DNA of 7,534 nucleotides from Streptomyces sp. NRRL S-87 (GCF_000719335.1 NZ_JOGB01000107.1:1-7534); one strand, 5' to 3'. Positions 1 through 5,722 are shown, numbered from the stretch's first letter. The notes: generated by a model from the letters alone, not told the origin. Numbers and translations: made by a program.

Positions 1-216
1 GTCTACTACCGCCCCTCGGATGTGACCTGCGCCCTGTGGGCCGCCTCACCGCCCCCACCCCCCGAACCCACCCTCCGTAACCGGACGAACCCCCTCAGGG
101 CCGAACTCCTCCGTCCGCGGAGCCCGCCGGGAAGCCGCCGGGAAGGGGGCCTCCGTGGCGGTCGGGCCACGAGTCGGCACGCGGCGGACCCGGGCCGGTC
201 GCCCTAGGGTGGGCCC
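1..216. other. Region upstream of the cytosine deaminase gene, no gene assigned
   Basis: I see no convincing gene here. A + strand frame is open from base 1 to a TAG at 205-207, but beyond about residue 16 it reads as Pro/Arg-rich translation typical of GC-rich non-coding DNA. Another + frame closes at a TGA at 23-25 and could be the last few codons of a gene lying outside the window; neither can be decided from this sequence. A short direct repeat (GCCGGGAA twice, ten bases apart, near 126-143) is the only visible pattern besides the promoter-like box next to the downstream gene. Confidence 0.35.
205..210 (+). promoter_or_regulatory. Candidate -10 box (TAGGGT) for a leaderless codA transcript
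   Basis: TAGGGT fits the actinomycete -10 pattern TANNNT. Its last T is six bases before the ATG at 217, so with normal -10 geometry transcription would begin on the A of that ATG and give a leaderless mRNA. No TTGAC-like -35 box is visible at the right distance, which is common for leaderless actinomycete promoters. The overlapping purines AGGGTGGG (206-213) could instead be a ribosome binding site for the second ATG at 223. Confidence 0.5.
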
Positions 217-1527
217 ATGCGGATGATCGTGCGCGGTGCCCGGCTGTACACCGGCGGCGGCGAGCTCTCGCCCTCCCTGATGGACGTGGAGGTGGGGGAG
301 GACGGCCGCGTCGCGCGCGTGGTGCCGTACGACGACCAGAAGGAGCCCCCGAGCACGGGGGTGCTGATCGAGGCGCACGGCGATCTGCTCAGCCCGCCCT
401 TCGTCGAGCCGCACATCCACCTGGACACCGCGCTGACCGCGGGCGAACCGCGGTGGAACGCCTCCGGCACGCTGTGGGAGGGCATCGCCTGCTGGAGCGA
501 GCGCAAGCGGAGCCTGACCCGCGAGGACGTGGTGGCCCGCGCCACCGAGGTGCTGCGCTGGCAGGCCGCGCAGGGCGTCCTGCACGTGCGGACGCACTGC
601 GACGTGACCGATCCGGACCTGACGGCGCTGGACGCGCTGCTGGAGGTGCGGGACCGGGTCCGGGAGGTGATGACGCTGCAGGTCGTCGCGTTCCCGCAGG
701 AGGGGATCGCCTCGTTCCCCGGCGGCGAGAAGCTGATGCGCGCCGCCGTCGCCCGCGGCGCGGACGTGGTCGGGGCGATCCCGCACTTCGAGGACACCCG
801 TGAGGACGGTGTGGCGTCCCTGCACGTGGCGTTCTCGCTGGCCGAGCAGTACGGGCTGCGGGTGGACGCGCACTGCGACGAGATCGACGACGAGCAGTCC
901 CGCTTCGTCGAGGTCCTGGCCGCGCTCGCGCTGCGCACCGGACTGCGCGACCGGGTCACCGCCTCGCACACCACGGCCATGGGCTCGTACAACGGCGCCT
1001 ACAGCTACAAGCTCCAGCGGCTGCTGCGCCGCTCGGGGGTGCACCTGGTCTGCAACCCGTTCGCCAACCTCGCGCTCCAGGGGCGCTTCGACGGCTACCC
1101 CAAGCGCCGCGGCCTGACCCAGGTCAAGGAGATGCTGGCCGCGGGAGTGAACGTGGCCTTCGGCCACGACGACGTGATGGACCCGTGGAACCCGCTGGGC
1201 ACCGGCAACCCGCTGCAGACCGCCCTCACGGGCCTGTACGCCGCCCAGCTGACCGGCGCCGACGAGATCGCGACGGCGTTCTCGATGGTGACGGACCGGG
1301 CGGCGGCCGTCATGGGCCTGGAGGACCATGCGATCGCCCCGGGCGCCCCGGCCTCGTTCGTCCTGCTGCCGGCCCGCACCCCGTACGACGCCCTGCGCCG
1401 CCAGGTGCGTCCGACCCACGTGGTCGCCCGCGGCTCCCTGCTCGCCCGGACCCCGGCCACCCCGACGCAGCTCAGCTGGCCGGGCGAGGAACCCGGAGAG
1501 GTTTCGTTCGCGCGGCCGGTGCTGTGA
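217..1527 (+). CDS. codA: Cytosine deaminase, CodA type (amidohydrolase superfamily)
   Basis: This 436-residue cytoplasmic metal-dependent enzyme hydrolyses cytosine to uracil and ammonia in pyrimidine salvage. It matches E. coli CodA (about 427 residues) along its whole length from memory of that sequence. All active-site motifs are present at a constant offset: EPHIHLD (metal ligands H66 and H68), AFPQEG (Q161), HCDEIDDEQSRF (H219, E222), ASHTTAM (H251) and FGHDDVMDPW (D318). The C-terminal ALRRQV segment is also conserved. The start may be the ATG at 217 or the one at 223; I prefer 217 because of the TAGGGT box before it. No permease gene (codB) adjoins it in the window, so cytosine uptake must be encoded elsewhere. 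It ends 46 bp before the stop codon of the convergent operon. A related amidohydrolase acting on another ring amide is possible but less likely given the motif identity. Confidence 0.96.
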   Translation: MRMIVRGARLYTGGGELSPSLMDVEVGEDGRVARVVPYDDQKEPPSTGVLIEAHGDLLSPPFVEPHIHLDTALTAGEPRWNASGTLWEGIACWSERKRSLTREDVVARATEVLRWQAAQGVLHVRTHCDVTDPDLTALDALLEVRDRVREVMTLQVVAFPQEGIASFPGGEKLMRAAVARGADVVGAIPHFEDTREDGVASLHVAFSLAEQYGLRVDAHCDEIDDEQSRFVEVLAALALRTGLRDRVTASHTTAMGSYNGAYSYKLQRLLRRSGVHLVCNPFANLALQGRFDGYPKRRGLTQVKEMLAAGVNVAFGHDDVMDPWNPLGTGNPLQTALTGLYAAQLTGADEIATAFSMVTDRAAAVMGLEDHAIAPGAPASFVLLPARTPYDALRRQVRPTHVVARGSLLARTPATPTQLSWPGEEPGEVSFARPVL

Positions 1528-1557
1528 CGCGCCGGACCGTCGCGGGCCCGCCCGTGA

Positions 1558-1592
1558 GCCGCCGGCCGACCCCCTACGGGGTGACGGGCGGC
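1558..1592. terminator. Probable bidirectional terminator between convergent genes
   Basis: A two-part hairpin lies between the deaminase stop (1525-1527) and the end of the ATP-grasp gene. The outer arms GCCGCC (1558-1563) and GGCGGC (1587-1592) pair perfectly, as do the inner arms ACCCC (1569-1573) and GGGGT (1578-1582), around a CTAC loop at 1574-1577. The loop contains the TAG stop of the minus-strand gene. No T-run follows, as is usual for GC-rich actinomycete terminators. It could stop both converging transcripts. Confidence 0.55.
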
Positions 1593-2500
1593 GGGTCGGA
1601 CGGGCCGGCCAGCCAGTGGGCCATGGCCCGGGTGATCGCGCCCCCTGCGCGGCGGTCGTAGCCCTCGAAACAGGGCATGGCGTTGGCTTCGAGGAAGTAC
1701 CACTCCCCCGTGGCCGCGTCCACCTTGAAGTCCACCCCCAACAGGGGCGTCCCCGTGTGGGCGGTCAGGCGTGCGCAGCCGCGGACCACGGACTCCGGGA
1801 GCGTGACGGGGCGGTAGTCGTTGACGCCCACGACGGTGCGGTAGTCGATCTCGGGTGAGTGGATGGCCTCCCCGAACGCCCGGTCGCCGACCGTGTGGAC
1901 CCGTACGTCCGGACCGGTGATCCGTTCCTGGAACAGCACGGGTACCCGCCCCAGCCGGTCCAACCGGGCCTCGTCGCCCGCCTCGTAGGCCCGGGCGAAG
2001 GTCTTGGCCGCGGACGCACCCTTGAAGACCGCGCCCCGCGGGCAGTCGGCGACGAAGGCGCGTGCCTCCTCGGGGTCGGAGGTCAGGCAGGTCCTCGGCA
2101 CCTGCCAGCCGCCGACGGCGGCCAGGGCCACCGCGTGCAGGACCTTGGTGAAGCCGGTGGCCTCGCGCAGCGGACGGTTCATGACCCGGACGGGGAGGTG
2201 CTCGAACAGCCGCAGGAACGCCTGGTAGTGCCCGGCGGCGGCGTGCGCGTGGCGGGGGGCGGGGGCGTGGGCCGACACGTCCAGCAGCCGGCACCACACG
2301 GCACCGGCCTCGCCGAGCCGGATGACGCGGCGGCCGGTGTCGATGGTCGCGCTCGCCAGGTCGTCGAGGGGGATGCGTACCGATCCCCGCAGGGCGAGGG
2401 AGGGCAGGTCGACCGCCTCGTGGTCCAGGCCCGCGGCCCGCACGGCGTGGAGTCCGGCCAGGAAGGTGGGGTCGGCGGCGACGCCGACGCAGAGGATCAC
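1574..2500 (-). CDS. ATP-grasp ligase (RimK-like), probable RiPP maturase
   Basis: This is a 308-residue ATP-grasp protein, about the usual length for stand-alone peptide-modifying members. An N-terminal alpha/beta domain (about 1-105) is followed by NRP at 108-110, TK at 118-119, a nucleotide-binding lysine in VFK (K160) with a small-residue loop after it, FQER (190-193), DVRVHTVGD (198-206), a metal-binding aspartate in GVDF (D257) and the metal-binding pair E271/N273 in FLEANAMP. Enzymes of this fold activate a carboxylate as an acyl-phosphate and join it to an amine or hydroxyl. The GTG start at 2500 overlaps the preceding stop by four bases (GTGA), showing translational coupling; the frame stays open further upstream but that part reads as an Ala/Pro repeat. 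With the Ser/Thr-Glu triad peptide in the same operon, ester or amide crosslinking of that peptide is the likely job (inference). Glutamate ligation is the main alternative. Confidence 0.92.
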   Translation of the reverse strand: MILCVGVAADPTFLAGLHAVRAAGLDHEAVDLPSLALRGSVRIPLDDLASATIDTGRRVIRLGEAGAVWCRLLDVSAHAPAPRHAHAAAGHYQAFLRLFEHLPVRVMNRPLREATGFTKVLHAVALAAVGGWQVPRTCLTSDPEEARAFVADCPRGAVFKGASAAKTFARAYEAGDEARLDRLGRVPVLFQERITGPDVRVHTVGDRAFGEAIHSPEIDYRTVVGVNDYRPVTLPESVVRGCARLTAHTGTPLLGVDFKVDAATGEWYFLEANAMPCFEGYDRRAGGAITRAMAHWLAGPSDPPPVTP

Positions 2501-3360
2501 CCGACCGGCCGCGGCCGCCGGGGCGGCCGTGGCTGGCGGGGCGGCCGTGGCTGGCGGGGCGGCCGTGGCTGTCGGGTCAGCCGGGCCAGCAGTGCGGCGT
2601 ACGCGGCGTCCGCCACGGACGCGAACTGGTGGTGGTTCGCCCACGGTGAGGCCTCGAGGAGCCGGAGGGCGCCGTCGGCCGCCTCGGCGGTCTCCACGGT
2701 GACGATCGCGAAGTCCGTCTGCTTGGCGTGCAGCCAGTTGCGGATCAGGGTGACCTGCGGGGCGTGGCGGGCGAGGTCGGGTCGGCGGCCGGGGTCGCCG
2801 AGGTGGAAGGTGCTGGTTCCGGCGAAGAGGAGCCGGTGGGTCCGCCCCGCGTCGATCCGCGTGAGGTGGACGACGTCGAACGGGGTGCGTGCGGCGGGGT
2901 CCAGCGGTACGTAGTCGCTGATGCGGTAGGCGTGGTTCGCCCCGGTCGCGTCCCGGCCGTCGGTGAGGGTGCCGGCCGGGAGGACGCCGGGCGCCGACGC
3001 GGCGAGTTCCAGCGGGTCCAGCCGCGGCGGGTACCCGTGCACGGTGGGCCGGTTCACCACGGGGCCGGGCCACAGGGCCACGGCGGACCAGACGGCGGCC
3101 TGCCGCTCGTCGGCGGCGAAGCGGGCGGCCGGTGTCGGGCGGGTCGAGAGGTCGGCCCGGCCGCGGCAGAGGATGCCGGCCGGGGGACGGCCGTCGACGA
3201 GGACGGTGCTGCGGGGGCGCAGTTCGCGGGACACGGTCACGGAGACCGCGAGCCGGTCGAAGTCCGCCGCCACGACGGCCTCCACGCCCCTTTCGGAAGC
3301 GGCGCGGGCGAACCGTACGGCGGTCTCGTCAGTGCTGTCCGCCAGCACCAGCAGCGTCAT
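2497..3360 (-). CDS. Degenerate ATP-grasp-like partner protein with Pro/Arg repeat tail
   Basis: This 287-residue protein appears to be a shortened relative of the ligase encoded just downstream. Similar landmarks occur in the same order: a Rossmann-like start (TLLVLADS), NRP (103-105), an ELAASAPGVLPAGTLTDGRDA segment matching the LHAVALAAVGGWQVPRTCLT region of the ligase, QTDFAI (D216, matching GVDF) and LRLLEASPW (234-240, matching YFLEANAMP). The nucleotide lysine region is missing and Asn of the E-x-N pair is Ser (E236-A-S238), so catalysis looks unlikely; substrate binding or a regulatory role fits better. The tail (about 263-286) is a PRPPRQ repeat encoded by 18-bp tandem repeats. ATG at 3360 follows a GAGGAGG purine run with short spacing and lies 32 bp inside the preceding gene. 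Homology to the ligase is my reading by eye. Confidence 0.85.
   Translation of the reverse strand: MTLLVLADSTDETAVRFARAASERGVEAVVAADFDRLAVSVTVSRELRPRSTVLVDGRPPAGILCRGRADLSTRPTPAARFAADERQAAVWSAVALWPGPVVNRPTVHGYPPRLDPLELAASAPGVLPAGTLTDGRDATGANHAYRISDYVPLDPAARTPFDVVHLTRIDAGRTHRLLFAGTSTFHLGDPGRRPDLARHAPQVTLIRNWLHAKQTDFAIVTVETAEAADGALRLLEASPWANHHQFASVADAAYAALLARLTRQPRPPRQPRPPRQPRPPRRPRPVG
2520..2573. repeat. Three tandem copies of an 18-bp repeat
   Basis: The unit GGGGCGGCCGTGGCTGGC (+ strand) occurs at 2520-2537 and 2538-2555 exactly, and at 2556-2573 with one change (GTC for GGC at the end). It encodes the PRPPRQ tail of the 287-residue protein. Read in the frame of the downstream ligase it would give an Ala/Pro/Thr-rich stretch that runs open into that gene. 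Replication slippage is the likely origin. Confidence 0.9.
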
Positions 3361-3499
3361 CGCCCTCCTCGAAGGCGCGAAGGGCCTCGGCGACCAGCCA
3401 GGCGCGCACCCCGACCTCGCTCACCACGTCGGGCCGCGACGCGGACGGGATGAACAGCGCCTCCTCGTCGCACGGCGGCTCGCCTAGCGGGGTTCCCAC
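3329..3499 (-). CDS. Small protein of unknown function, 56 residues, between precursor and ATP-grasp genes
   Basis: This reading frame starts at a GTG at 3499, overlaps the end of the triad-repeat gene by 16 bp and runs 32 bp into the next gene. The product has a short acidic N-terminus with one Cys (PPCDEEALF), then a probable amphipathic helix (about residues 24-44, DVVSEVGVRAWLVAEALRAF) and a Gly/Ala/acid tail. No clear ribosome binding site precedes the GTG, so it may be translated by coupling to termination of the upstream gene. Its codons fit the local GC bias and without it a 120-bp gap would sit inside a tight operon, which supports it as real. I do not recognise a family. It might be a second peptide substrate or a small adaptor that carries the precursor to the ligase; both are guesses. 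Confidence 0.6.
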   Translation of the reverse strand: MGTPLGEPPCDEEALFIPSASRPDVVSEVGVRAWLVAEALRAFEEGDDAAGAGGQH

Positions 3500-3768
3500 G
3501 TCAGCCCGGAACCCGGCCCGCCCGGCAGCCGGTCCGCACCCCAGCCGTGCTCGTGCTCCTTGTACTCACTGCGTTCGGTGGACTCGCTGTTCTCGCTGTT
3601 CTCGGAGGACTCGCTGCGCTCGCTGCCCTCGCTCCCCTCGGTTCCCTCGCTGCCCTCGGATCCGGTGTTCGACGCCTCGGGGAACGCCCCCGTGCCCCGT
3701 TCGCCGAGGAACTGCAGTGCCCGCCGCCGGACGTCGTCCGGGAAGTCCTCGAATGCGCGCCCGCTCAT
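3484..3768 (-). CDS. 94-residue peptide with [Ser/Thr]-Glu-X triad repeat, candidate RiPP precursor
   Basis: This is the first gene of the operon. The N-terminal third (about 1-34) looks like a leader: FEDFPDDVRRRALQFLGERG is probably helical. From residue 37 eleven [Ser/Thr]-Glu-X triads follow without a break (Ser/Thr at 37, 40, 43, 46, 49, 52, 55, 58, 61, 64, 67), then Lys70-Glu71-His72 and E-H-G-W. The Gly/Pro-rich tail ends in LTWEPR. Ser codons mix TCC, AGC and AGT and the Gly codons vary too, so the period is held at protein level and is not a plain nucleotide expansion. Hydroxyl or amine side chains alternating with glutamates are what graspetide ATP-grasp enzymes crosslink, hence the precursor call (inference). 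AGGAGG with a six-base spacer fixes the ATG at 3768. A secreted or cell-wall low-complexity peptide is an alternative, but no signal peptide is present. Confidence 0.87.
   Translation of the reverse strand: MSGRAFEDFPDDVRRRALQFLGERGTGAFPEASNTGSEGSEGTEGSEGSERSESSENSENSESTERSEYKEHEHGWGADRLPGGPGSGLTWEPR
3547..3660 (-). repeat. In-frame triad repeat region of the candidate precursor
   Basis: These bases encode residues 37-74 of the 94-residue peptide: eleven [ST]-E-X triads, one K-E-H triad and a final E-H. The X position runs G, G, G, G, R, S, N, N, S, R, Y, H, so the third residue becomes bulkier and more polar towards the C-terminal end. On the + strand this appears as recurring TCGCTG/CCCTCG blocks. 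Confidence 0.9.
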
Positions 3769-3774
3769 CGCCCG

Positions 3775-3780
3775 CCTCCT
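3775..3780 (-). promoter_or_regulatory. Ribosome binding site fixing the precursor start
   Basis: AGGAGG on the minus strand, six bases before the ATG at 3768. This near-perfect site sets the start of the triad peptide, although the frame is open for another 360 bases upstream. Confidence 0.85.
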
Positions 3781-3844
3781 TGCGCGTGGCCTCGCCCAGG
3801 ACTCATGGAACCGCTCGACCGCCGTGCGCGCAAGGGTGGTTGTA

Positions 3845-3867
3845 CGGTGGACGTCCCGGATCCACCG
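3845..3867. promoter_or_regulatory. Dyad ahead of the RiPP operon, possible operator
   Basis: CGGTGGA (3845-3851) and TCCACCG (3861-3867) form a perfect 7-bp inverted repeat with a nine-base spacer, about 77 bp upstream of the triad peptide start. A weak -10-like TACAAC lies next to it on the minus strand, with no good -35. The arrangement suits a dimeric repressor site or an RNA hairpin at the start of the operon leader. No regulator gene is in the window to match it. Confidence 0.35.
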
Positions 3868-3915
3868 CGTCTGCGGGGCCGGCCCGAGCCCTGCCGGAGC
3901 CGCTCGCCTCCCGGT

Positions 3916-3936
3916 CGCCGGGGCCGGCCACCGGCG
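3916..3936 (-). terminator. Hairpin just after the propeller-like gene
   Basis: CGCCGG (3916-3921) and CCGGCG (3931-3936) form a perfect 6-bp stem with a nine-base loop, starting four bases beyond the stop codon of the propeller-like gene (3941-3943). There is no T-run. It probably ends the 82/89/405-residue operon ahead of the RiPP operon, though read-through cannot be excluded. Confidence 0.4.
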
Positions 3937-3940
3937 CGGG

Positions 3941-5158
3941 TCAGGGGCCGATGCCGAAGTGCACGTACCGGGGTTCGACGTTGCGTCGGTCCGAGCCGCC
4001 CTGGAGCGTGTAGCCGGAGGCCACCCACTCCGAGGACTCGGGGTGGTGGCGCCGGCAGCTGAGGTAGTCGCCCCACTTGCCGGCCAACGGCCCGTGCGTG
4101 CTCGTGCCGGTGACGGCCAGCCGCCACTCACCGCCGTCGCGGAAGCCGACGACGTGCGCGGGGTGCCGCGGGCCGCCGCCGAGGAAGAGGGAGACGCCGA
4201 CGATCCCCTGGGCGTTCGGGCAGGCCGCGGGCTGGGCGTAGGCGGACTCCTGGCTCCAGATGTCGGGCTCCTCGACGAGGGCCTGGGTGGTCCAGTCGAC
4301 CACCGCGCCCTTGACGTAGGGCAGGGGGCGTCCGGACCGGGGGCCCGCCGTCCACAGGAAGCCCGCGCGGGTGCCGCTCACCCAGCTGCCGGTGATGCGC
4401 GAGTCGGTCCGGGTCAGCCATTCCACGCCGCCGGGGCCGGGCGCACTGTACGGATCGCGGGTCCACTGGCCGACCTGTACGTCGAACGAGCCCACCGTGT
4501 TGGAGCCGTCGGGCCACCCGTACACGCGCAGGGTCCGGCCGCCGTTGTGGCTGGCGAAGAACATGCTCCCGGCCGCGCCCTGGGTCAGGCGCAGGGATCC
4601 GTTCTTCGTCGTCGACCACCACTGGTAGGTGAGCGCCGTGCCGGCCCGCAGCGTGTCGAGGGGGACCTTGAAGGCGAAGGCGCGCTGCCAGGAGCCGGCC
4701 CCGTTGAAGCCGTTGAAGGTGACGTACAGGTGGTTCGAACTGAACGCCGCGTCGGGGTAGTCGAACCACAGGTCGGTCCAGGTGGGGTCCAGGTCCCGCG
4801 GGCCGAAGTCGTGCCACGCCCATGCGGTGGGGTCGGCGCCGGGGGCGTAGGCGATGCGGAAGACGTTGCCGCCGCCCGCGGCGGCGTACTGCAGGATCCA
4901 GATCCAGATGTCCCGGCTCGGTTCGTAGAGGACGATCTGGTCGCAGCAGAAGCCGCCCGCTGCCGGGGGCAGCGCGTTGTACGGGTTGATCAGGGTCCAC
5001 GCCGCTCCGTCGTCGGTGCTGCGGCCAGCGAACCAGTTGCCGGTGATGAAGACGTCGTCGTGGGACGTAGCGACGGTCGGCTCGTGGATGGTGCTCGTCT
5101 GGACGCCGGTGGCGTTGTCGTCGAGGCCGATGTTCCGGATGAGGCGGACCTGAGCCAT
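3941..5158 (-). CDS. Asp-box (BNR) sialidase-fold beta-propeller-like protein, function unknown
   Basis: The product has 405 residues and no signal peptide or membrane segment, so it should be cytoplasmic or released by an unusual route. RSTDDGAAW (46-54) fits the Asp-box pattern S-x-D-x-G-x-x-W seen on blade turns of sialidase-like propellers. Repeating short strands rich in Trp, Tyr and Phe follow (IWIWILQY, WAWHDF, LYVTFNGF, FFASHNGG, LRVYGW, GFLWTAG, WRLAVTG, YVHFGIG). I see no sialidase catalytic set, and enzymes are not the only proteins with this fold. The start at 5158 is set by GGAGGTG five bases before the ATG; the longer in-frame extension to 5281 reads as GC-biased noise. It begins 13 bases after the stop of the 89-residue gene, so it is the last gene of a three-gene operon. 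Cys71-Cys72 and two further Cys are present. Substrate or ligand cannot be inferred. Confidence 0.88.
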   Translation of the reverse strand: MAQVRLIRNIGLDDNATGVQTSTIHEPTVATSHDDVFITGNWFAGRSTDDGAAWTLINPYNALPPAAGGFCCDQIVLYEPSRDIWIWILQYAAAGGGNVFRIAYAPGADPTAWAWHDFGPRDLDPTWTDLWFDYPDAAFSSNHLYVTFNGFNGAGSWQRAFAFKVPLDTLRAGTALTYQWWSTTKNGSLRLTQGAAGSMFFASHNGGRTLRVYGWPDGSNTVGSFDVQVGQWTRDPYSAPGPGGVEWLTRTDSRITGSWVSGTRAGFLWTAGPRSGRPLPYVKGAVVDWTTQALVEEPDIWSQESAYAQPAACPNAQGIVGVSLFLGGGPRHPAHVVGFRDGGEWRLAVTGTSTHGPLAGKWGDYLSCRRHHPESSEWVASGYTLQGGSDRRNVEPRYVHFGIGP

Positions 5159-5163
5159 GGCTG

Positions 5164-5170
5164 CACCTCC
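5164..5170 (-). promoter_or_regulatory. Ribosome binding site of the propeller-like gene
   Basis: GGAGGTG on the minus strand, five bases before the ATG at 5158. It rules out the longer start at 5281 and sits between the previous stop codon and this gene. Confidence 0.85.
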
Positions 5171-5171
5171 G

Positions 5172-5441
5172 TCAGTGCTCCTCGGGCTCGTCGGGCTCGT
5201 CGAGCTCCTTCGGAATGGATTCGGGCACCTGGTCCTGCCGGGGCCCCATGGGCTTCCTGCGCCGGCCCATCGCGACCTCACGTGCGTCGAGCTCCTCGGG
5301 GGTCGGGGTGTACTCCGCCGCCTCGGCCATCGCCCTGGCCCGCTTCCCGGGCTTCGCCAGGGACTTCGGCTTGCGGGTCCGGCCCACGTTCGCTTCCTCC
5401 GCCGCGTACGGGGGCCCCTCGGACCGCTTCTCCTCCGACAT
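5172..5441 (-). CDS. 89-residue highly charged protein of unknown function
   Basis: The start is set by AGGAGG seven bases before the ATG at 5441; the longer open frame to 5663 overlaps the upstream gene and looks artificial. The product is hydrophilic and probably partly disordered: an acidic start (MSEEKRSEGPPYAAEEANVG), a basic stretch rich in Lys and Arg (RTRKPKSLAKPGKRARAM), a short predicted helix around PTPEELDAREVAMG, another basic patch (RRRKPMGPR) and an acidic C-terminus (ELDEPDEPEEH). No Cys, no membrane helix and no signal peptide are present. I do not recognise a family. The basic patches could bind nucleic acid or an acidic surface, but that is a guess. It lies 26 bases after the membrane-protein gene and 13 bases before the propeller-like gene, so the three are probably co-transcribed. 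Confidence 0.82.
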   Translation of the reverse strand: MSEEKRSEGPPYAAEEANVGRTRKPKSLAKPGKRARAMAEAAEYTPTPEELDAREVAMGRRRKPMGPRQDQVPESIPKELDEPDEPEEH

Positions 5442-5448
5442 CGGGCAG

Positions 5449-5454
5449 CCTCCT
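5449..5454 (-). promoter_or_regulatory. Ribosome binding site of the 89-residue protein
   Basis: AGGAGG on the minus strand with a seven-base spacer to the ATG at 5441. It decides the start against the open frame that continues upstream. Confidence 0.85.
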
Positions 5455-5467
5455 GCTCCTGGTGGAC

Positions 5468-5716
5468 TCACTGGGTGCCTGGGTGCAGTGCCCTGGCCCG
5501 GCGCCATTCGCTCCGCGCGAGCAGCGAGAACGTGAGGGTTCCGCACACGGCGAGGACGACGATGGTCCATTCGAGCGCGCCGCTGTGCCGGTCGGGGTCG
5601 ACCCCGAAGACCTCTTCGATCCAGTCGCGCCAGATCAGGGTCACGATGAGAAGGATTCCGCATACCGCGGCGGCGATCGCCTCGATCCAGCCGCGCACAC
5701 GCACGTCACGCATCAT
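5468..5716 (-). CDS. Small two-helix membrane protein
   Basis: The 82-residue product has two clear transmembrane segments, about residues 9-29 (WIEAIAAAVCGILLIVTLIW) and 47-67 (GALEWTIVVLAVCGTLTFSLLA, read approximately). They are joined by a polar loop, RDWIEEVFGVDPDRHSG. The basic N-terminus (RDVRVRG) and basic C-terminal stretch (RSEWRRARAL) suggest both ends face the cytoplasm by the positive-inside rule. Each helix carries one Cys. Small proteins of this pattern are familiar from streptomycete genomes as unnamed membrane proteins, and I know of no assigned role. I chose the ATG at 5716 because GAAGGG lies eight bases upstream; a GTG at 5725 in the same frame would give 85 residues but abuts that site. 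It is the first gene of the operon with the 89- and 405-residue proteins. Confidence 0.83.
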   Translation of the reverse strand: MMRDVRVRGWIEAIAAAVCGILLIVTLIWRDWIEEVFGVDPDRHSGALEWTIVVLAVCGTLTFSLLARSEWRRARALHPGTQ

Positions 5717-5722
5717 CTTGCG

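Noticed and set aside
46..1419. 457-residue open frame on the minus strand opposite the deaminase gene
   Set aside because: It is antisense to a gene with a full set of family motifs and its translation is rich in Arg, Val and Gly with no recognisable domain; long antisense frames are expected at this GC content.
1859..2914. 351-residue open frame on the + strand
   Set aside because: It lies opposite the two ATP-grasp-type genes and reads as Gly/Arg/Val-rich sequence without domains.
1574..3073. 499-residue version of the ATP-grasp protein
   Set aside because: The first 190 residues are Pro/Arg-rich and overlap a clearly coding frame; the GTG at 2500 gives the usual family length and a four-base overlap with the preceding stop.
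3547..3660. CRISPR-like or minisatellite array
   Set aside because: The period is three codons inside one reading frame with varied synonymous codons, and there are no spacers or conserved repeat units.
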